Below are positions 1-12,050 of a stretch of DNA of 64,000 nt, piece by piece; positions within the stretch are counted from its first letter, which is position 1; each line of letters opens with the position of its first letter. Made by a program: the position numbers and the translations under genes. The stretch is from Bagarius yarrelli (Eukaryota; Chordata; Actinopteri; Siluriformes; Sisoridae): the NCBI GenBank assembly GCA_005784505.1, contig VCAZ01000008.1:8452763-8516762 (forward strand). Reading direction: 5' to 3'. The notes under the pieces were generated by a model. That model was given only the letters and a program-made list of their open reading frames with translations, had not been told where the DNA came from and searched no databases.

Positions 1-310
1 GCTCGCACACAGCACACACTCCACTTTGGGTCTGAACCAGACTAACCATGAAGGACGAAAGAAAAAAGAGATAAGAATGAGCTGGACAGGTTGTTAAATT
101 ACTTTTATATAAATATTTCCAGAAAGTAGGACCTATTTTCTTTGCAATTCTGTTCCTCTTTGTCATTTTTTAATTTTATTTAAATGTTTGCATAAATAAC
201 TGAAAACAGTTATAACAATAAAGCTTTTTATGGCAAATTTAGGTATGTCGAGTACCACCGGTTCCACTATCAAGTTAAAACAATATGATTGCGCAATTTT
301 CTGCAAAAGA
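1..310. other. AT-rich sequence, nothing recognised
   Basis: I see no exon-like reading frame, tandem repeat or recognised transposon in this stretch. Confidence 0.5.
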
Positions 311-470
311 TTAAAGAGGAGGTGGTTTAGGTGATGGACTGCTGATTGAAAGATCAGGAAGGGGGGGTTTGATTCCCACCACTATCAAGTTGCCACTGCT
401 GGACCCCTGAGCAAGGCCCTTTACCCCGAATTGATCAGTTGTATCAAAGAAATAATTGTAATGTGGCTTA
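311..470 (+). repeat. SINE A copy, degraded
   Basis: It carries a degraded tRNA-like head (GGTGATGGACTGCTGATT), the middle block AGTTGCCACTGCTGGACCCC, and TGAGCAAGGCCC. The tail is lost. Confidence 0.75.
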
Positions 471-1092
471 TTAAAGAAAGAAAAACATAGCTGAGCTGCA
501 AAATGGATTGTCAACCAAAATATTCCCTTATATCAGCAAATCTGATTACAAATCGCATAGTTAACAAGCAAGAAATAAAGCAACAGCTTGACAAACTAAT
601 CAAGAACATACCCTGTTCTTATAGTAGCAAAAAAAAAAAAAATCCCTCCCTCTAACAGCTCAATGAGGCTTGGAAAATCTCTTCATTAACGATGCAGGAT
701 TGAAATGATGTAATTGGAAAGAAACTCTAGGATCCGAACGCCGAACCCGGACCCTCTGTTAAGATCATTAGAGTTTTACAAATGGCTTGTTTCTTTAATA
801 AGTTTGGGTAGAAAATGTTGATACTGCTGAGTTCTAATGGCTGAGCAGAGTCTCTCTGGAGAGGCGCTAAAGTGTGCACTGCATTTAAACACTTCACTTT
901 TAGTTTACAGTCCTTACTATAAGTCATTCAACAACTATGTACTACTACACAGCCGAGGATGCCGGTTTCAAATTCAGTACAAAATCACATTAATGTTATG
1001 ATATTTATTATTTCACTGTGATGCTGTGAGGAATGGGAGGTTGAAACGGTTGCCAGTGCTGATTTTATACTGATATACAAAGCAAAAACACT
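471..1092. other. no gene recognised
   Basis: AT-rich intergenic sequence with a short A run at 630-643. No exon, known repeat or RNA was recognised. Confidence 0.5.
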
Positions 1093-1281
1093 AGGGAAAG
1101 TGGTGGCGCAGTGGCTAAAGTATAGGGAAGATCTGGGTTCGATTCCCAGCACCACCAATTTGCCACTGTTGGGCCCTGAGTAAGGCTATTAACCCCAATT
1201 GCCCAGTTGTAAAAGAGATTAATATAAGTCACTCTAAATAATAGCAGCCGTCTGCTAAATGCCATAAATGTAAATGTAAAA
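1093..1281 (+). repeat. SINE A copy
   Basis: The A box region reads GTGGCGCAGTGGCTAAAG and the B box GGTTCGATTCCC is intact. The core TGCCACTGTTGGGCC and the tail TAAATGTAAATG are present. It defines the family together with the copies listed below. Confidence 0.85.
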
Positions 1282-1361
1282 CTAAAGAACAGAGACAAGA
1301 CATGGCCTATTGAAAAAAAATGCTATTATTTAGAGCGACCTACATTTACGGTTAGAGAGCA

Positions 1362-1645
1362 GTGGTGGCTCAAATGGTTAAGGTGTTGAGTTGCTGATCT
1401 GGAGACCAGGAAGACCTGAGTTCAAGCCCAACCACCGCCAACTGTCAACCTGAAGACCAGAAACACCTGGGTTTAAGCCAAATACTGTTGGGTCCTTGAG
1501 CAAGACCCTTAGCCCTTCCTGCTCCAGGGGTGCTATATCATAGCTGACCCTGCGCTCTGACCCCAACTGTCTAAGATGGGATATGTGAAAAAAGAATTTT
1601 ACTTTGCTGTGAAAAAGTATATGTGACAAAATAAAGGCATTTACA
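1362..1645 (+). repeat. SINE C copy
   Basis: It has a tRNA-like head (GTGGTGGCTCAAATGGTTAAGG), a partly duplicated head segment, TTGAGCAAGACCCTTAGCCC and the family-specific GGGGTGCTATATCATAGCTG. The 3' part ends in a GTGACAAAATAAAG-type tail. Confidence 0.75.
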
Positions 1646-1884
1646 TTTACTATAGCGATGGAGGCCACAGGGTACCATAAAAATAGCAAAAGCAATATCA
1701 TGAAAAAGGGTTTACATTTTAGACTCAATACATGTCAACTAAAGGGTGGCATTTTTTAATGTTGATAACCGTCACCTACAGCTCAAAATCATAGAAAAAG
1801 TGTAGCCCAAAACCTTAGAATATTTTATTTCCACTTCAAGCAAATCACATTTGATGCAGTATAAATGCCATACACTACATTACA

Positions 1885-2870
1885 GGGAAGACTGCTGACC
1901 TGACGCTTTTCCAGAAGACACTCATCCGTAAGGAGGTTATCCACAGAACAGCATTGCTGAAATCAAAGCATATTCATGGAAATTTGACTGAAAGGGCAAA
2001 GTGTGGAAGGAAAAGGTGCACAAGCAACATGATGACCATATTCTTTAGAAGATAATCAAGCATAGCAGATTCAAGAAGGAGGAGGAGCCTCTCAGAGAGT
2101 GGACTGAGGCTGGAGTCGGTGCACTGAGAGGCACCACCACACAGATGTGTCCAGGAAATGGGCTGTAATTCCAATGTTAAGCCTTTTTCTGGATCAGGGA
2201 CAATGTCAGAAGCATCGTACCAGGACTAAGAAGTACTCCAGTGGCCAGTTGAGTAATAAAAGAAAGAATTTTTTTTCCATTTTATCTGGATTTTTAGAGC
2301 CTGGAAAAGGCGATAAGAGACACAGAATACAAGCTGCTTAAAGTCCAGTGTGAAGTGTCTACAGTCAACGCAGTCAGTGATTCTTTGGGGTGCCATGTCA
2401 TCTGCTGGCGTTGGTCCACAGTATTTTATTAAGTTCAAAGTCAGTGCAGTTGTCTATGAAGAGACTTTAGAGCACTTCATGTCTTCAGCTGCTGACAGGC
2501 TTTATGGAGATGCTGATTTTATTTTTTAGCAGGACTTTACCACTGCTCGCACTGAAAACTAATCAGAACTGGTTTGGTTTTGCTGGGCTTAACATGCTGG
2601 CTAACTTACCTGACCTGAATCTTATAGAGAATCTATGGGGTATTTTGAAGAGGAAGATGAGAGACATCAGACCCCACAATAAAGAGGCCGCTTTTGAAGC
2701 GACTTGGACTTTCATATAACTCCTCAGAAGTGCAGCAGATTGATCGCCTCCATATCTCACCGGATTGACGCAGTAATTTGTGCAAATTTTTAAAATAAAT
2801 AAACATTTCCTCTATCATGAATAATTTCTTTGATTAGCTTATGAAATATTAAAATATTTTGAGACACTGG
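1885..2870 (+). pseudogene. Tc1-like transposon with decayed transposase (family 1)
   Basis: Translation in shifting frames gives familiar Tc1 transposase blocks. A helix-turn-helix region near 1890-2160 contains ERAKCGRKRCTSN-like sequence. WGAMSSAGVGP lies near 2390 and LEHFMSSAADRLYGDADF near 2465. The DDE-domain block LPDLNLIENLWGILKRKMRD lies at 2600-2670. Frameshifts, stops and an internal loss break the frame, so it is non-functional. The matching terminal inverted repeats were not clearly seen. Confidence 0.85.
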
Positions 2871-3240
2871 ACTTTTCAAAACACGGATATGGCTTAGCCC
2901 TACTGGTGTCATATCCTGGTGTTACGGAGCCTAAATTAGTCCTTTGATGAGTACAAAAATATTGTACAGAGAATTTAAACAAAAGACAAACAGAATCTAA
3001 ACAGATGAGCTGATTCTCATAATTCACTGCTTCTATCAGGCCGCCTCGTCCAGAGTTGGCTGTAAACATGCTTTTCAGCGGCTTGGCTGTAATAAAGCCC
3101 ATTGTGAAGCGGAGTTATTGGCTGGCACTGCCCTGCGTTGATAGTAATCAGCTGCTTCTTTCTCAGCTCCATTCATTAAAAGTCTATTATCTGCGAGTGC
3201 AGAAATTCACAAACATAACTGCCCACGTAACGGCCCACCG
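2871..3240. other. no gene recognised
   Basis: Unique-looking sequence between the Tc1 remnant and a GA microsatellite. I see no supported exon. Confidence 0.5.
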
Positions 3241-3245
3241 AGCCC

Positions 3246-3246
3246 C

Positions 3247-3287
<41 letters not shown>
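3246..3287. repeat. (GA)n microsatellite
   Basis: About 20 GA units with one AA interruption near the start. Confidence 0.95.
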
Positions 3288-3292
<5 letters not shown>

Positions 3293-3575
3293 CAAAAACA
3301 AGCATAGCTTTAATCAGTCTCTGTTGACTTGTAAACTGTCTTGCCGGAGGTCTAGATTCAAGCTGGGTCAAAAAATAAGGATTAAAGTCCAGTTTCACCT
3401 TCTTTTTCTTAAATACTTTTATATTCTATCTTAGTTTTTTTTAACATTAGAATAAAACATAAAACAGCTATAAATAGAAATTATTAATAAAGTCAATCTG
3501 TCTTGTAAATTTTATATTCTTATTGAGCCATCATTAAGCTAAAATTTAATACTCTACTAGTATTGTAGAGCACAA

Positions 3576-3796
3576 TATCCATCCATCCATCCATCCGTCT
3601 ATTTATGCTTCCCTTCCATCCATTCATTCTTCCATCCATCCATCCATTCATCCATTCATCTATCCATCCATCCATTCATCCATTCATCTATCCATCCATC
3701 CATTTATCTTTCCTTCCTTCAATCCAGTCATCTATCCATCCATCCATCCATCCATCCATCCATCCATCCATCCATCCATCCATCCATCCATCCATC
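3576..3796. repeat. (ATCC)n microsatellite
   Basis: The ATCC/TCCA array has ATTC variants in its left part and about 17 perfect units at the right end. It abuts the 3' tail of a minus-strand SINE B, so it probably grew from that SINE's simple tail. Confidence 0.95.
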
Positions 3797-4086
3797 AATA
3801 GTTTCAATTGGCTTATTCCTAATCAGGGTCACGGGGATCTGTCAGAGTCTATCCCAGCTTCCATTGGGTGAAAGGCTGGGGTACAACCAGTACAGATCAC
3901 CAGTCCAACACTGGGCCACATAAAGACAAACAGCGCTCACTTAATCACCAATCAACCCAAAATCTATGTTTTTGGACTGTTGGAGGAAAGCAGAGTACCC
4001 GGAGTAAAGCACAGGGAGAACATACAAACTCCACACAGAAAAACCCCTGCTGGAAATACGAACCTGGGACCTTTTTGCTCTGATGC
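3797..4086 (-). repeat. SINE B copy (DANA/Mermaid-like)
   Basis: It shows the conserved core CAGGGAGAACATACAAACTCC and TTTTTGGACTGTTGGAGGAAA, which read as the plus-sense GTTCTCCCTGTG and CCTCCCACAGTCC of this family. Its 3' tail is the ATCC array on its left. Confidence 0.85.
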
Positions 4087-4289
4087 ACAAAAAATCCCTA
4101 AAATAAAAATCCAAACAACATGTTAACAAAGCATTTTTTTTCTTACTCATTTTTTGGTTTGTTTAACTTTTTTTTCGAATCAGTGATCTGACATTGCTGT
4201 TCATTAGAAATGTGAATCTGGTCTTTCACACTGGAACCCACTGATCCCCATTAACAAATCTGTTTCCTATAGAACAACTCTTTAAAACA

Positions 4290-4485
4290 CTTTTTTCCAT
4301 AGTATGACAAAAACATACCGAGTATTAATACTAAAACAAAATACTTCAGTAAATGCTATCATATAACACTATACTATAAATAGTATATTACAGTATTTAC
4401 TCCAGTTTATCCTTTCACCAGAGTTAATACTATAGTACACCGCAGTAAGAGGTACTAAATACTGTAATATACTCTTACAAAATCT
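4290..4485. repeat. MITE-like AT-rich repeat with TAGTATTTACTGTAGTAT-type motifs
   Basis: It contains short palindromic runs of TACAGTATTTACTCC, ACTATAGTACACC and AATACTGTAATATACTC. The same vocabulary recurs at 28568-28840 and 29625-30185. I infer a non-autonomous DNA element. Ends were not defined. Confidence 0.45.
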
Positions 4486-5113
4486 TACTTTAATGAATCC
4501 TAAAGTATACTATGTTATTTTATTGTGGGAAGTTTCACCTAATCGCACTGATCAGTTACAATTAACACAATTGATCAGAGCACACTGTTTGGATCTGTGT
4601 GTGGGTATGTGTGTTTGTGCCTGGATGAGTGTATTTGTGTATTCAAATGTATGTGAATATATGTATGTGTGTGTGTTGCAGTTTTTTAAATCTAGATTTT
4701 TTTTATTGCTTTGCTGTAACAAAAATACTCATTCGATCCAACACAGAATTGATCCGGCATCTGCAAATGTGTTTACAATCAATAAATTGATTGTTTAGAC
4801 AAGTTTCCTTTTCATTTGTCACACGATGATGCATTAAATAGTTTATTCTTTGCAGGTGAAAGCAAGAATTACAGCAATGTCTTTCCATTTTACTATCTGT
4901 CTATCAAAACATAATGTACTGTACTGTAGACTATCGTTAAAGAGAAATAACACTTTATAGCACGGTTTTACAAGAAACATCAGAACAATGGAAATATGGA
5001 GTACATCATAAACACACAAAAGTGTCCTGAATTATACTAATCTATAAACCGAGGATAGAAAAGTAGAAAACTGAAACTAAACTATGACGTCTAAAGCAGA
5101 GTTGTGTGATTTT

Positions 5114-5294
5114 TAATACATTTACAGCATTTGGTATCCAGAGTTACTTACATTTGTTCTATTTACACAACTGAGCAATTAGGTGTTAAGGGCATTGCTC
5201 AGGGGCCCATTGGTAGCTTGGTTAAGATTGGAATTGAACCCACAGTCTTAAGGTTGGTAGGCTAACATCTAAACCATGAGCCACCATTTCCCCC
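5114..5294 (-). repeat. SINE A copy
   Basis: It begins CATTTACAGCATTTGG and has ACAACTGAGCAATTAGG and TTGCTCAGGGGCCC. It ends with the reversed tRNA-like head CCATGAGCCACCATTTCCCC. Confidence 0.85.
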
Positions 5295-5395
5295 CAACAA
5301 TATTCTGGTTAAAATGTCCACTTGATTCGTTTCCACATTTTTCCAGTTAGATTTTTATTGTTATGGTAATTGAGTCAACGGAAAGAGTCTGAAAT

Positions 5396-5492
5396 AGAAT
5401 CAGATTTGGGATTAGAATCAAATAGAATCATATTTAAGATTAGAATCAAATAGAATCAGATTTAAGATTAGAATCAAATAGAATCAGATTTT
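5396..5492. repeat. 28-bp tandem repeat, 3.4 copies
   Basis: The unit AGAATCAGATTTAAGATTAG plus AATCAAAT is repeated three times and partly a fourth, with only a few differences among copies. Confidence 0.9.
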
Positions 5493-5630
5493 AACACAGG
5501 ATTATTCAAATCTTTATGATTTTAAAACTTGTTTAAGACGACCAAATCATATTATATTATATTCATGTTTTGTATTTTAAAAGTATGAACTTTCCTAGCT
5601 AAAATGATCCATTTCATGATGATGCTTCTT

Positions 5631-5961
5631 ATTCATTCATTTATCTTCTATACCCGCTTATTCCCTAATTTGGGGCCACAGAGATCTGCTGAAATCTATA
5701 CCAGCCGTCTCTGAAAGGGGTACACCCTGGACAGGTCACCAGTCCATCACAGGGCCACACACACACTCCTATCAGCTATTTCAAATCACCAATCAAACTA
5801 ACATACATGTTTTTGGACTGTGGGAGGAAACCGGAGTACCCCACACAAGCACAGGGAGAACATGCAAACGCCACACATAAAGACCCCGCCCAGGAATCGA
5901 ACCCGGAACCTTCTTGCTGTGAGGCAACCGTTTGCTAACCACTGAGCCACCCTGTTGCCCC
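5631..5961 (-). repeat. SINE B copy
   Basis: It starts with the reversed tail ATTCATTCATTTATCTTC and carries the core TTTTTGGACTGTGGGAGGAA. It ends with the head TAACCACTGAGCCACCCTG. It is nearly full length. Confidence 0.9.
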
Positions 5962-5964
5962 CTG

Positions 5965-5971
5965 GTTATTA

Positions 5972-6009
<38 letters not shown>

Positions 6010-6049
6010 AAAAAATAATAATAATTATTATCATCATCATCATCATTAG
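5965..6049. repeat. (TTA)n / (ATC)n microsatellite
   Basis: A TTA run is followed by AAT and TCA triplets, directly at the head end of the preceding SINE B. Confidence 0.9.
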
Positions 6050-6299
6050 TGTTGCAGATGGTCTCTGAAAATGTGTAATTAGCAAATATATTTTATTTAA
6101 TGATATAAATAAAATGATAATAATATATATTATTAATTTAATTATTTAATAGATAGAGATTATAAAGTATGGTACAATTTTCGAAAATCAACAAATTATT
6201 TCAATACTTAGAGATAGACGTTCATTTATGACATACGAAAATTACGACGGAAATGTTTCAACGTTTAATTTAACAAGTTATGACCAGTTATGGAAGCGT

Positions 6300-6595
6300 A
6301 GCCATTTATGAGCAAATATTTTAAGCAGTTAAATTTCATGAAATACCTAAATTGAAGCAAAAATGATTTTGACATGAAAGATAAAAATCATGTTAAAAAA
6401 TTGATATTTATTAAGATTTAACAGGATAGAGCGAACGTTTTCATTTTAAAAGACGCATGAAACTAAAACAGAAAATTTTGTCGATTGAATGTTTATGACG
6501 TTCAATTTTAACGTCCATTTTATGCTCGCGTCCATTTATGACCAAATATTTAGCAGTTTTTCATGACTAAATTGAAGCAGAAAAGAAATGATTTG
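6300..6595. repeat. diverged direct repeat about 228 bp apart
   Basis: The blocks at 6303-6366 and 6532-6592 share CATTTATGASCAAATATTT, AGCAGTT, and CTAAATTGAAGCA followed by AAAATGATTT. This looks like an old tandem duplication. Confidence 0.5.
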
Positions 6596-6599
6596 TGTG

Positions 6600-7820
6600 A
6601 TTCATTTTTTAAAAATTATCTATGAAGTAAAAGGTTTATTTTTTCTGTCGGTCTGGATTGTAATCAGTGAGAACAATTAAAATGTTTGCTTGCTTAGTGG
6701 TCAAACATGAAGATAAACCCTTGGATATGATCTGGATTTGGTTTTGTTATCTCATCTCACAGAGACATCAGTAATAACTGTGTAGCTAGCTGGGTGTACT
6801 ACTAATATTTTTCCTCCCAGAATTATCATTTAACCCTCTGCCATGGCAGGCGATTAGTATGGCCTGAGACACAATACAGACAGTGCTCATGCTAATGTCT
6901 TTCCCTTTCCAGACCTCCTGACAGCATGCATTAGTTAAAATAAGGACATTACTACTGCCTTTTATTGCTGCTGGATGACGCATGTGAAGGATAAAATGTG
7001 CTTCACAGCAAATTTATGCAGTTTATTAAAAGAAGCGATTACTATTTCGGAATCTGATTTACACCACATTATATTGTGGGCCCAGATGGCTCAGATGGTC
7101 GCCATGGATACCGGTAATGGTTAATGGGAGATTGAAGTCATGAAAGCATGTCCAAAAAAAAGCAAAGATCAAATAAGAAAATATTCCAAAATTTACCTAC
7201 AAATACATAAAAGGCCATTTTATGTTATTACTATATAAAATAATAATAAAAAAAAGAAAAGATCAGCTGTACTTTTATATAAGGTAGCCAAAAACAGGCT
7301 TTCATCTTGAGCAATTTCCTCTCTCGCTAAGCTCTCGGTGCTTATGGTAGTAGCCTTGGGAAGGTAGATGGTTGCTGTCACACAGCCAGTGCTGTTTCTG
7401 CAAATTCATGTCCCAGCATGATGTTTTCCTACAGTCCTCTAGGGTAGGATACACTGTTTTGCATATTTTATGTTTTAGCACCATTGTTTCCTGAGAGTAC
7501 AGGAGATGTGGGTTGAAACGTACAGATTCACTAATGGCTCCCTGGCGAGGATGGAATTGCATCCTGTGCATGATGTACCAGCAGTACCATTTTCTGTTTT
7601 GCCGCTAGCATCTTTCAGAAGTTCCTGTATAGGTAAGTTGACTGAAGCAGTACTCTTGAAGATGGGGATAAGATATGGATCAGTGCTCACCTTTTAACAG
7701 GATTCCTTAAACATATCGATTCTGACTCATGTGAAAAATGGCTTTAATCTGTCCATCATGCTAGGGTTACTCTTTGGACCAAATGCTAAAAAAAAGCCTT
7801 ATGTAAAACAGCACTGATTT
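6600..7820. other. no gene recognised
   Basis: Sequence of mixed composition without a convincing exon, known transposon or strong tandem repeat. Open frames here lack splice context or familiar motifs. Confidence 0.45.
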
Positions 7821-7825
7821 TAAAA

Positions 7826-8028
7826 CTGGGGGGAAGTGGTGGCTTAGAGGTTAAGGCTTTGGAACGCTACCTGGAAGACCTGGGTTTTGATTCCCAGCAC
7901 CACCAAGTTGCCACTGCTTGGCCCCCGAGCAAGGCCCTTAACCCCCAATTGCTCAGTTGTATTGAAGAGATGAATGTAAGTTGCTCCGAATAAGGGTGTT
8001 CACCAAATGCTATAAATGTAAATATAAA
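7826..8028 (+). repeat. SINE A copy
   Basis: It runs from GGGGAAGTGGTGGCTTAGAGG through AGTTGCCACTGCTTGGCCCC to the tail ATAAATGTAAATAT. It is nearly full length. Confidence 0.9.
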
Positions 8029-8029
8029 A

Positions 8030-8710
8030 TCGTGGGCAATTCATATGGAACTTCTAAGCCATCACACCTCTGTTCCATGTTCCTAAACCCCACAAGAGAC
8101 CTGCCTGCCTTGCACTAACCCAAGGGGGTAACTACATTCTAAGAGAAGTGGCTAAATGCACCATCGAGCCACCTATTCGTTGGCCTTGACTTAAATGTCT
8201 TATGCGTGATGGTTAAATGCTGAAACATTTCACACTGGATAGTAATTATGTTGTACATGAAAACAACATCTGGTTCTGCTGATGGACTTTCATCAGACTC
8301 CAATTCAGTCTATCTGTAAAAGTTTTCTCTGTTCGAAAGAAGGTTCAAGAAAATAAACAATAAAGCAGTTGGGTTTTTTGTCCTATTAACAGTAGATAAT
8401 GGTTGAACCGGTTCCTCTGATTGAAAAGCTAACTATACCGCCACGTAAAAACTGTATAGCTGGAACACTAATGTATTATATAGTTTAGTATCCAAGAGCA
8501 ATGATTCCAGTAAAATAGCTTACTGTGTTCATTTACTGTGAAATGTCATTTAAAAAAAATACAGAGGTCTGGCAGGTCTGGGTAACTCATGTTCCTTAAG
8601 TTACTTAAGTAACTGGCCAATCTTTAGCTACACTCTTGACGCTTAACAGATTTAACAATAGGTGCAAAAATAGGTGCAAAAAAAACATACAGTATTTGTG
8701 TACTAGAAAA
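8030..8710. other. no gene recognised
   Basis: AT-rich sequence with no supported exon or repeat. Confidence 0.45.
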
Positions 8711-8715
8711 AAATG

Positions 8716-8909
8716 ACATTTACAGCATTTGGCACACATTTACATTTCTGGCATTTGGAAGACATCCTTATCCAGAGCGACTTACATTTATCTCATTCAT
8801 ACAACTGAGCAATTGAAGGTTAGGCCTTGCTCAAGGGCCCAACAGTTGTGGCTTGATTGAGCTGGGAAACAAACCATCAATCTTCGGATTGGTGGTCCAA
8901 AACCTTTCC
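8716..8909 (-). repeat. SINE A copy, with a duplicated tail fragment
   Basis: A short fragment ACATTTACAGCATTTGGCAC precedes a second start, ACATTTACATTTCTGGCATT. The copy then runs through CAGAGCGACTTACATTTATC and CAACTGAGCAATTG. It loses its head where the next copy begins. Confidence 0.85.
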
Positions 8910-9078
8910 CAGACACACCCTTATTTAGAGCAACTTACATTTATCTCTTATTTTATACAACTGAGCAATTAGGAATTAAGGGCCTTGCTCAGGAGCCCAA
9001 CAATGGCAAAATGGCGGTGCTGGGAATCGAACCCCGGGTGTTAGTCCAACATCTTAACAACTGCACTACCACTTCCCC
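8910..9078 (-). repeat. SINE A copy, tandem to the previous one
   Basis: It begins inside the unit at CAGACACACCCTTATTTAG and ends with the complete head ACTACCACTTCCCC. The two copies lie head to tail in the same orientation. Confidence 0.85.
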
Positions 9079-9431
9079 ATATTAAAAAAACCCTATTTTC
9101 TTTAGATAGTGTGTATATACTTATGTCTTGCATCTAAATTAACAGACTGAATGTTCGCAGTTTATCAACAGCAGCTGGATTCATCCTGCCACCCAAAGTA
9201 AAAAAAAAATCTTGTGAAATGTGAAACAATCTGGGAATAATTTCATTCTGCTTGTATTTTTTTAAATCTGTTGTAGAAAATATGTTGACATTAGTAATAT
9301 ATATATACAGTATACTGTATGTGAGCTTTATAAATAATACACATTCCCATTTTAATTAGAATCACCATTGTTCGGAATCAATTAGCCAGCAGTCACACAC
9401 CGAGTACCTTTAGCTTCCTCATATTATAGAG

Positions 9432-10680
9432 CAGAGATGGGCAAACTTTTTACACCAGAAGACCATGAGTTGCAAAACCAAGTGAAAAAGCCACATGCCA
9501 GATTCTTTATAAAAGAACTTCTATTTAAGATGGAGGTATGCATGGTGGATACAATATGTGGCAGAAAAAACATTTGTCTTATTAACACAATAAACATCTA
9601 TTGGTATTTATCTAAAACTGGGGAAGGGGGACTTAGTCTTTGTCTTTCAAAGCCATGTTGATGAAGGTGGACGTGATTTTGCCAGGTAGGATGTGATCCT
9701 GAATTAACATTTTAATCAATGAATCATAATCATCTGATGTCATCAGCGTGTGCCAACCAGAAACGGCAGGTTATTTTTTTCCAGGCAGATGGATACACTG
9801 TCATACAGATTCACATCCTTGGTCGTTCCCATCATTAATTCCATCCCGAAGAGTTGGCAGTTTTCGGCCAAATATAAAAAGCTAAGCAGTGTCTGTGATG
9901 TCAGTACTTTCATCAACTGCCATAGAAAAAAAACTGAAGCAATCGTTTTTTTCTCTTTCGTTCGGGGAGCAGCTTGTCAGCAATCACTGGTAATTGTTCT
10001 TAGCTAATTTTCTCAAAAGTCTCAGACTTCTAAAACCAGGACAAAGAATGTCAGCTGCCTCCATCATACAGCCATTTACAAAATTCCCATCTGTAAAAAG
10101 ACATGCTGTTCTTTGCAATTTGATGTGCCACCACATCACTAGCTTTCGTTACCGACTCTTAATTTAAAACTGTTTCGTAAATGCATTTGGGCTTTTAAGT
10201 TAGTGGCAGTCTTAGAGCCGTGTTTGCCTTTACTGCAGACAAGACAAGTTGACAGCATAATTTGTCCATTCTCATTGTCCATCCTTTGCTAAACTCATTT
10301 ATTCATCTTCTATACTTGCTTATTACCTAATTCGGGGTCATGGGGATCTGCTGAAGTCTATCCCAGCCGTCTCTGAAAGGGTGAAAGGTCGTCAGTCCAT
10401 CACAGGGCCACACACGCACTCACACTCACTCCTATCAGCAATTTAGAATCCCCAATCAATTTCACATACATGTTTTTGGACTGTGGGAGGAAACCGGAGT
10501 ACGTGGAGTAAACCCATGCTAGCACAGGGCAAACCCAGGAATCAAACCCGGGCATTCTTGCTGTGAGGCAACAGTGCTAACCACCGTGCTGCCCATATTT
10601 GGGTCGACTTTCTTTTTTTCCGCCAAACTCATTTACACTCGTTACTGACCAAGTTACTACAGAGTGTATTCTAATTCTAG
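9432..10680 (-). pseudogene. hAT transposon, internally deleted, with decayed transposase
   Basis: The left end CAGAGATGGGCAAAC matches the CAGRGGTGGGCAAAC-type terminus of vertebrate hAT elements. It is flanked by TTATAGAG (9424-9431), and the same 8 bases lie at 10681-10688. hAT insertions make 8-bp duplications. Minus-strand fragments look like hAT transposase: an N-terminal MSLAEKKKVDPN near 10600-10640, then MAVDESTDITDTA near 9900-9930, and MMGTTKDVNLYDSVSICLEK near 9790-9840. Stops and frameshifts, and a total length of only 1.25 kb, show it is dead. The right terminus no longer resembles the left one. A SINE B has inserted in the N-terminal coding part. Confidence 0.75.
10299..10594 (-). 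repeat. SINE B copy inside the hAT element
   Basis: It starts TTATTCATCTTCTATACTTG, has TTTTTGGACTGTGGGAGGAA and ends ACCACCGTGCTGCCC. It splits the first codons of the hAT transposase remnant from the rest, so it is younger than the hAT insertion. Confidence 0.9.
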
Positions 10681-10689
10681 TTATAGAGG

Positions 10690-11460
10690 GATGACACCAA
10701 ACCAGAGTCTCAAAGTTCAAGTCATCTATGCTAATATTTTATAAACCATTTCCTGATGTAGGATTTATATTCTTTTTTTCTTTCTCCTTTTGGTAAAGTT
10801 GCACTTTAGAAGTTTTTTTTTTTAAATTTTTTTTCCTAAAATGAATGAGAGATTAGATGCATCAATTTGCACATCAATTAATGCAATAAATCTCTTTTCT
10901 TCAAGTTTGAGACAAAAATCTATTTCTTTTTAACTGGCAGTTTTAGTTCTTTCCTGGGTTTTTTTTTAAACTACAGTTCTTATCGATCTTAGTTTATGTA
11001 GGTAGTCCACTGAATGTTAGTTGTTACTATATAAACATATAAGCACCAGCAATATAAACCTGCATTTTACCCTGTAACCAGAACTGCTGTGATATTTTCT
11101 GTTAAAGAAAATGAATCAACCCTTCTGTCCAATCATAGTTACAAATTCTACTCAGAAATGACTCATGAATAATATAAGTCAAGTAAATTAAAATACCCGT
11201 GACCTCTAAGCAGGCGTCGGAGACTGATGCAATTTAAGTGAGGAATATGTGTTAAAACTCTTCCAGATTGTGAAGCAAAATCACAAACGTCAGGAGGTCA
11301 AGGGCAAACTCTTGCAATAACTTGAAAAGAGACAGACCGATTGTATATTTGGTACTCAGGTTTGGATGACTCACATACTGATAATTTAATACTACACTTC
11401 TAATATTTACACACTTAGTGCATAGTATTAACACAAAGCATGTGTATTTTGGAAGAAGGG
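10690..11460. other. no gene recognised
   Basis: T-rich then mixed sequence, with no exon or recognised element. Confidence 0.45.
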
Positions 11461-11467
11461 TACTCCA

Positions 11468-11670
11468 ATTTTCTCCCACAGTCCAAAAACATGTTAAGTT
11501 GATTAGTGATTCTAAATTGCCAATAGAAGTGAGTGTGTGTGTGTATGTGTAGTCCTGTGATGGACTGGCGACCTGTCCAGGGTGTACCCCTCCTAGTCTC
11601 CAGCAGATCCTTGTGCCCCCGAATACGGGAATAAGCGGGTATAGAAGATGAATGAATAAATGAATGAATG
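11468..11670 (+). repeat. SINE B copy, 5' truncated
   Basis: It begins at CTCCCACAGTCCAAAAACAT and continues with GATGGACTGGCGACCTGTCC. It ends in the tail GAAGATGAATGAATAAATGA. The tRNA-like head is missing. Confidence 0.9.
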
Positions 11671-12050
11671 GAAGTTATCACTCCTGTAGAATTCCAATCA
11701 CTATGGCTGTGATTATCACACTGCAAGCAAATGTAACTTAAATCAGTTTTTTTTTTTTTTTTTTTTTAATAACAGCGTGAACAGCACAAACCGCATGAAA
11801 TTTGATCTTTTCAATTGTAATTTGTGCCATTTCTATATCTCTGTATCTGCATCCACTCATTATAAATGTGTCTTCGTATGACGGGATGGGTAGAAAATTT
11901 TTTTTTGCACATGCGGGTCAGCTTAAATCAGTTCACACTGGAAATCAAATATTGGTCAAAGATACAAAAAAACAAAAAGAATTTTACATACAGTTATAAA
12001 AGTCGTGTTAATGTATTGTTAATAAGCAGAAATTATAAACACCATGATAA

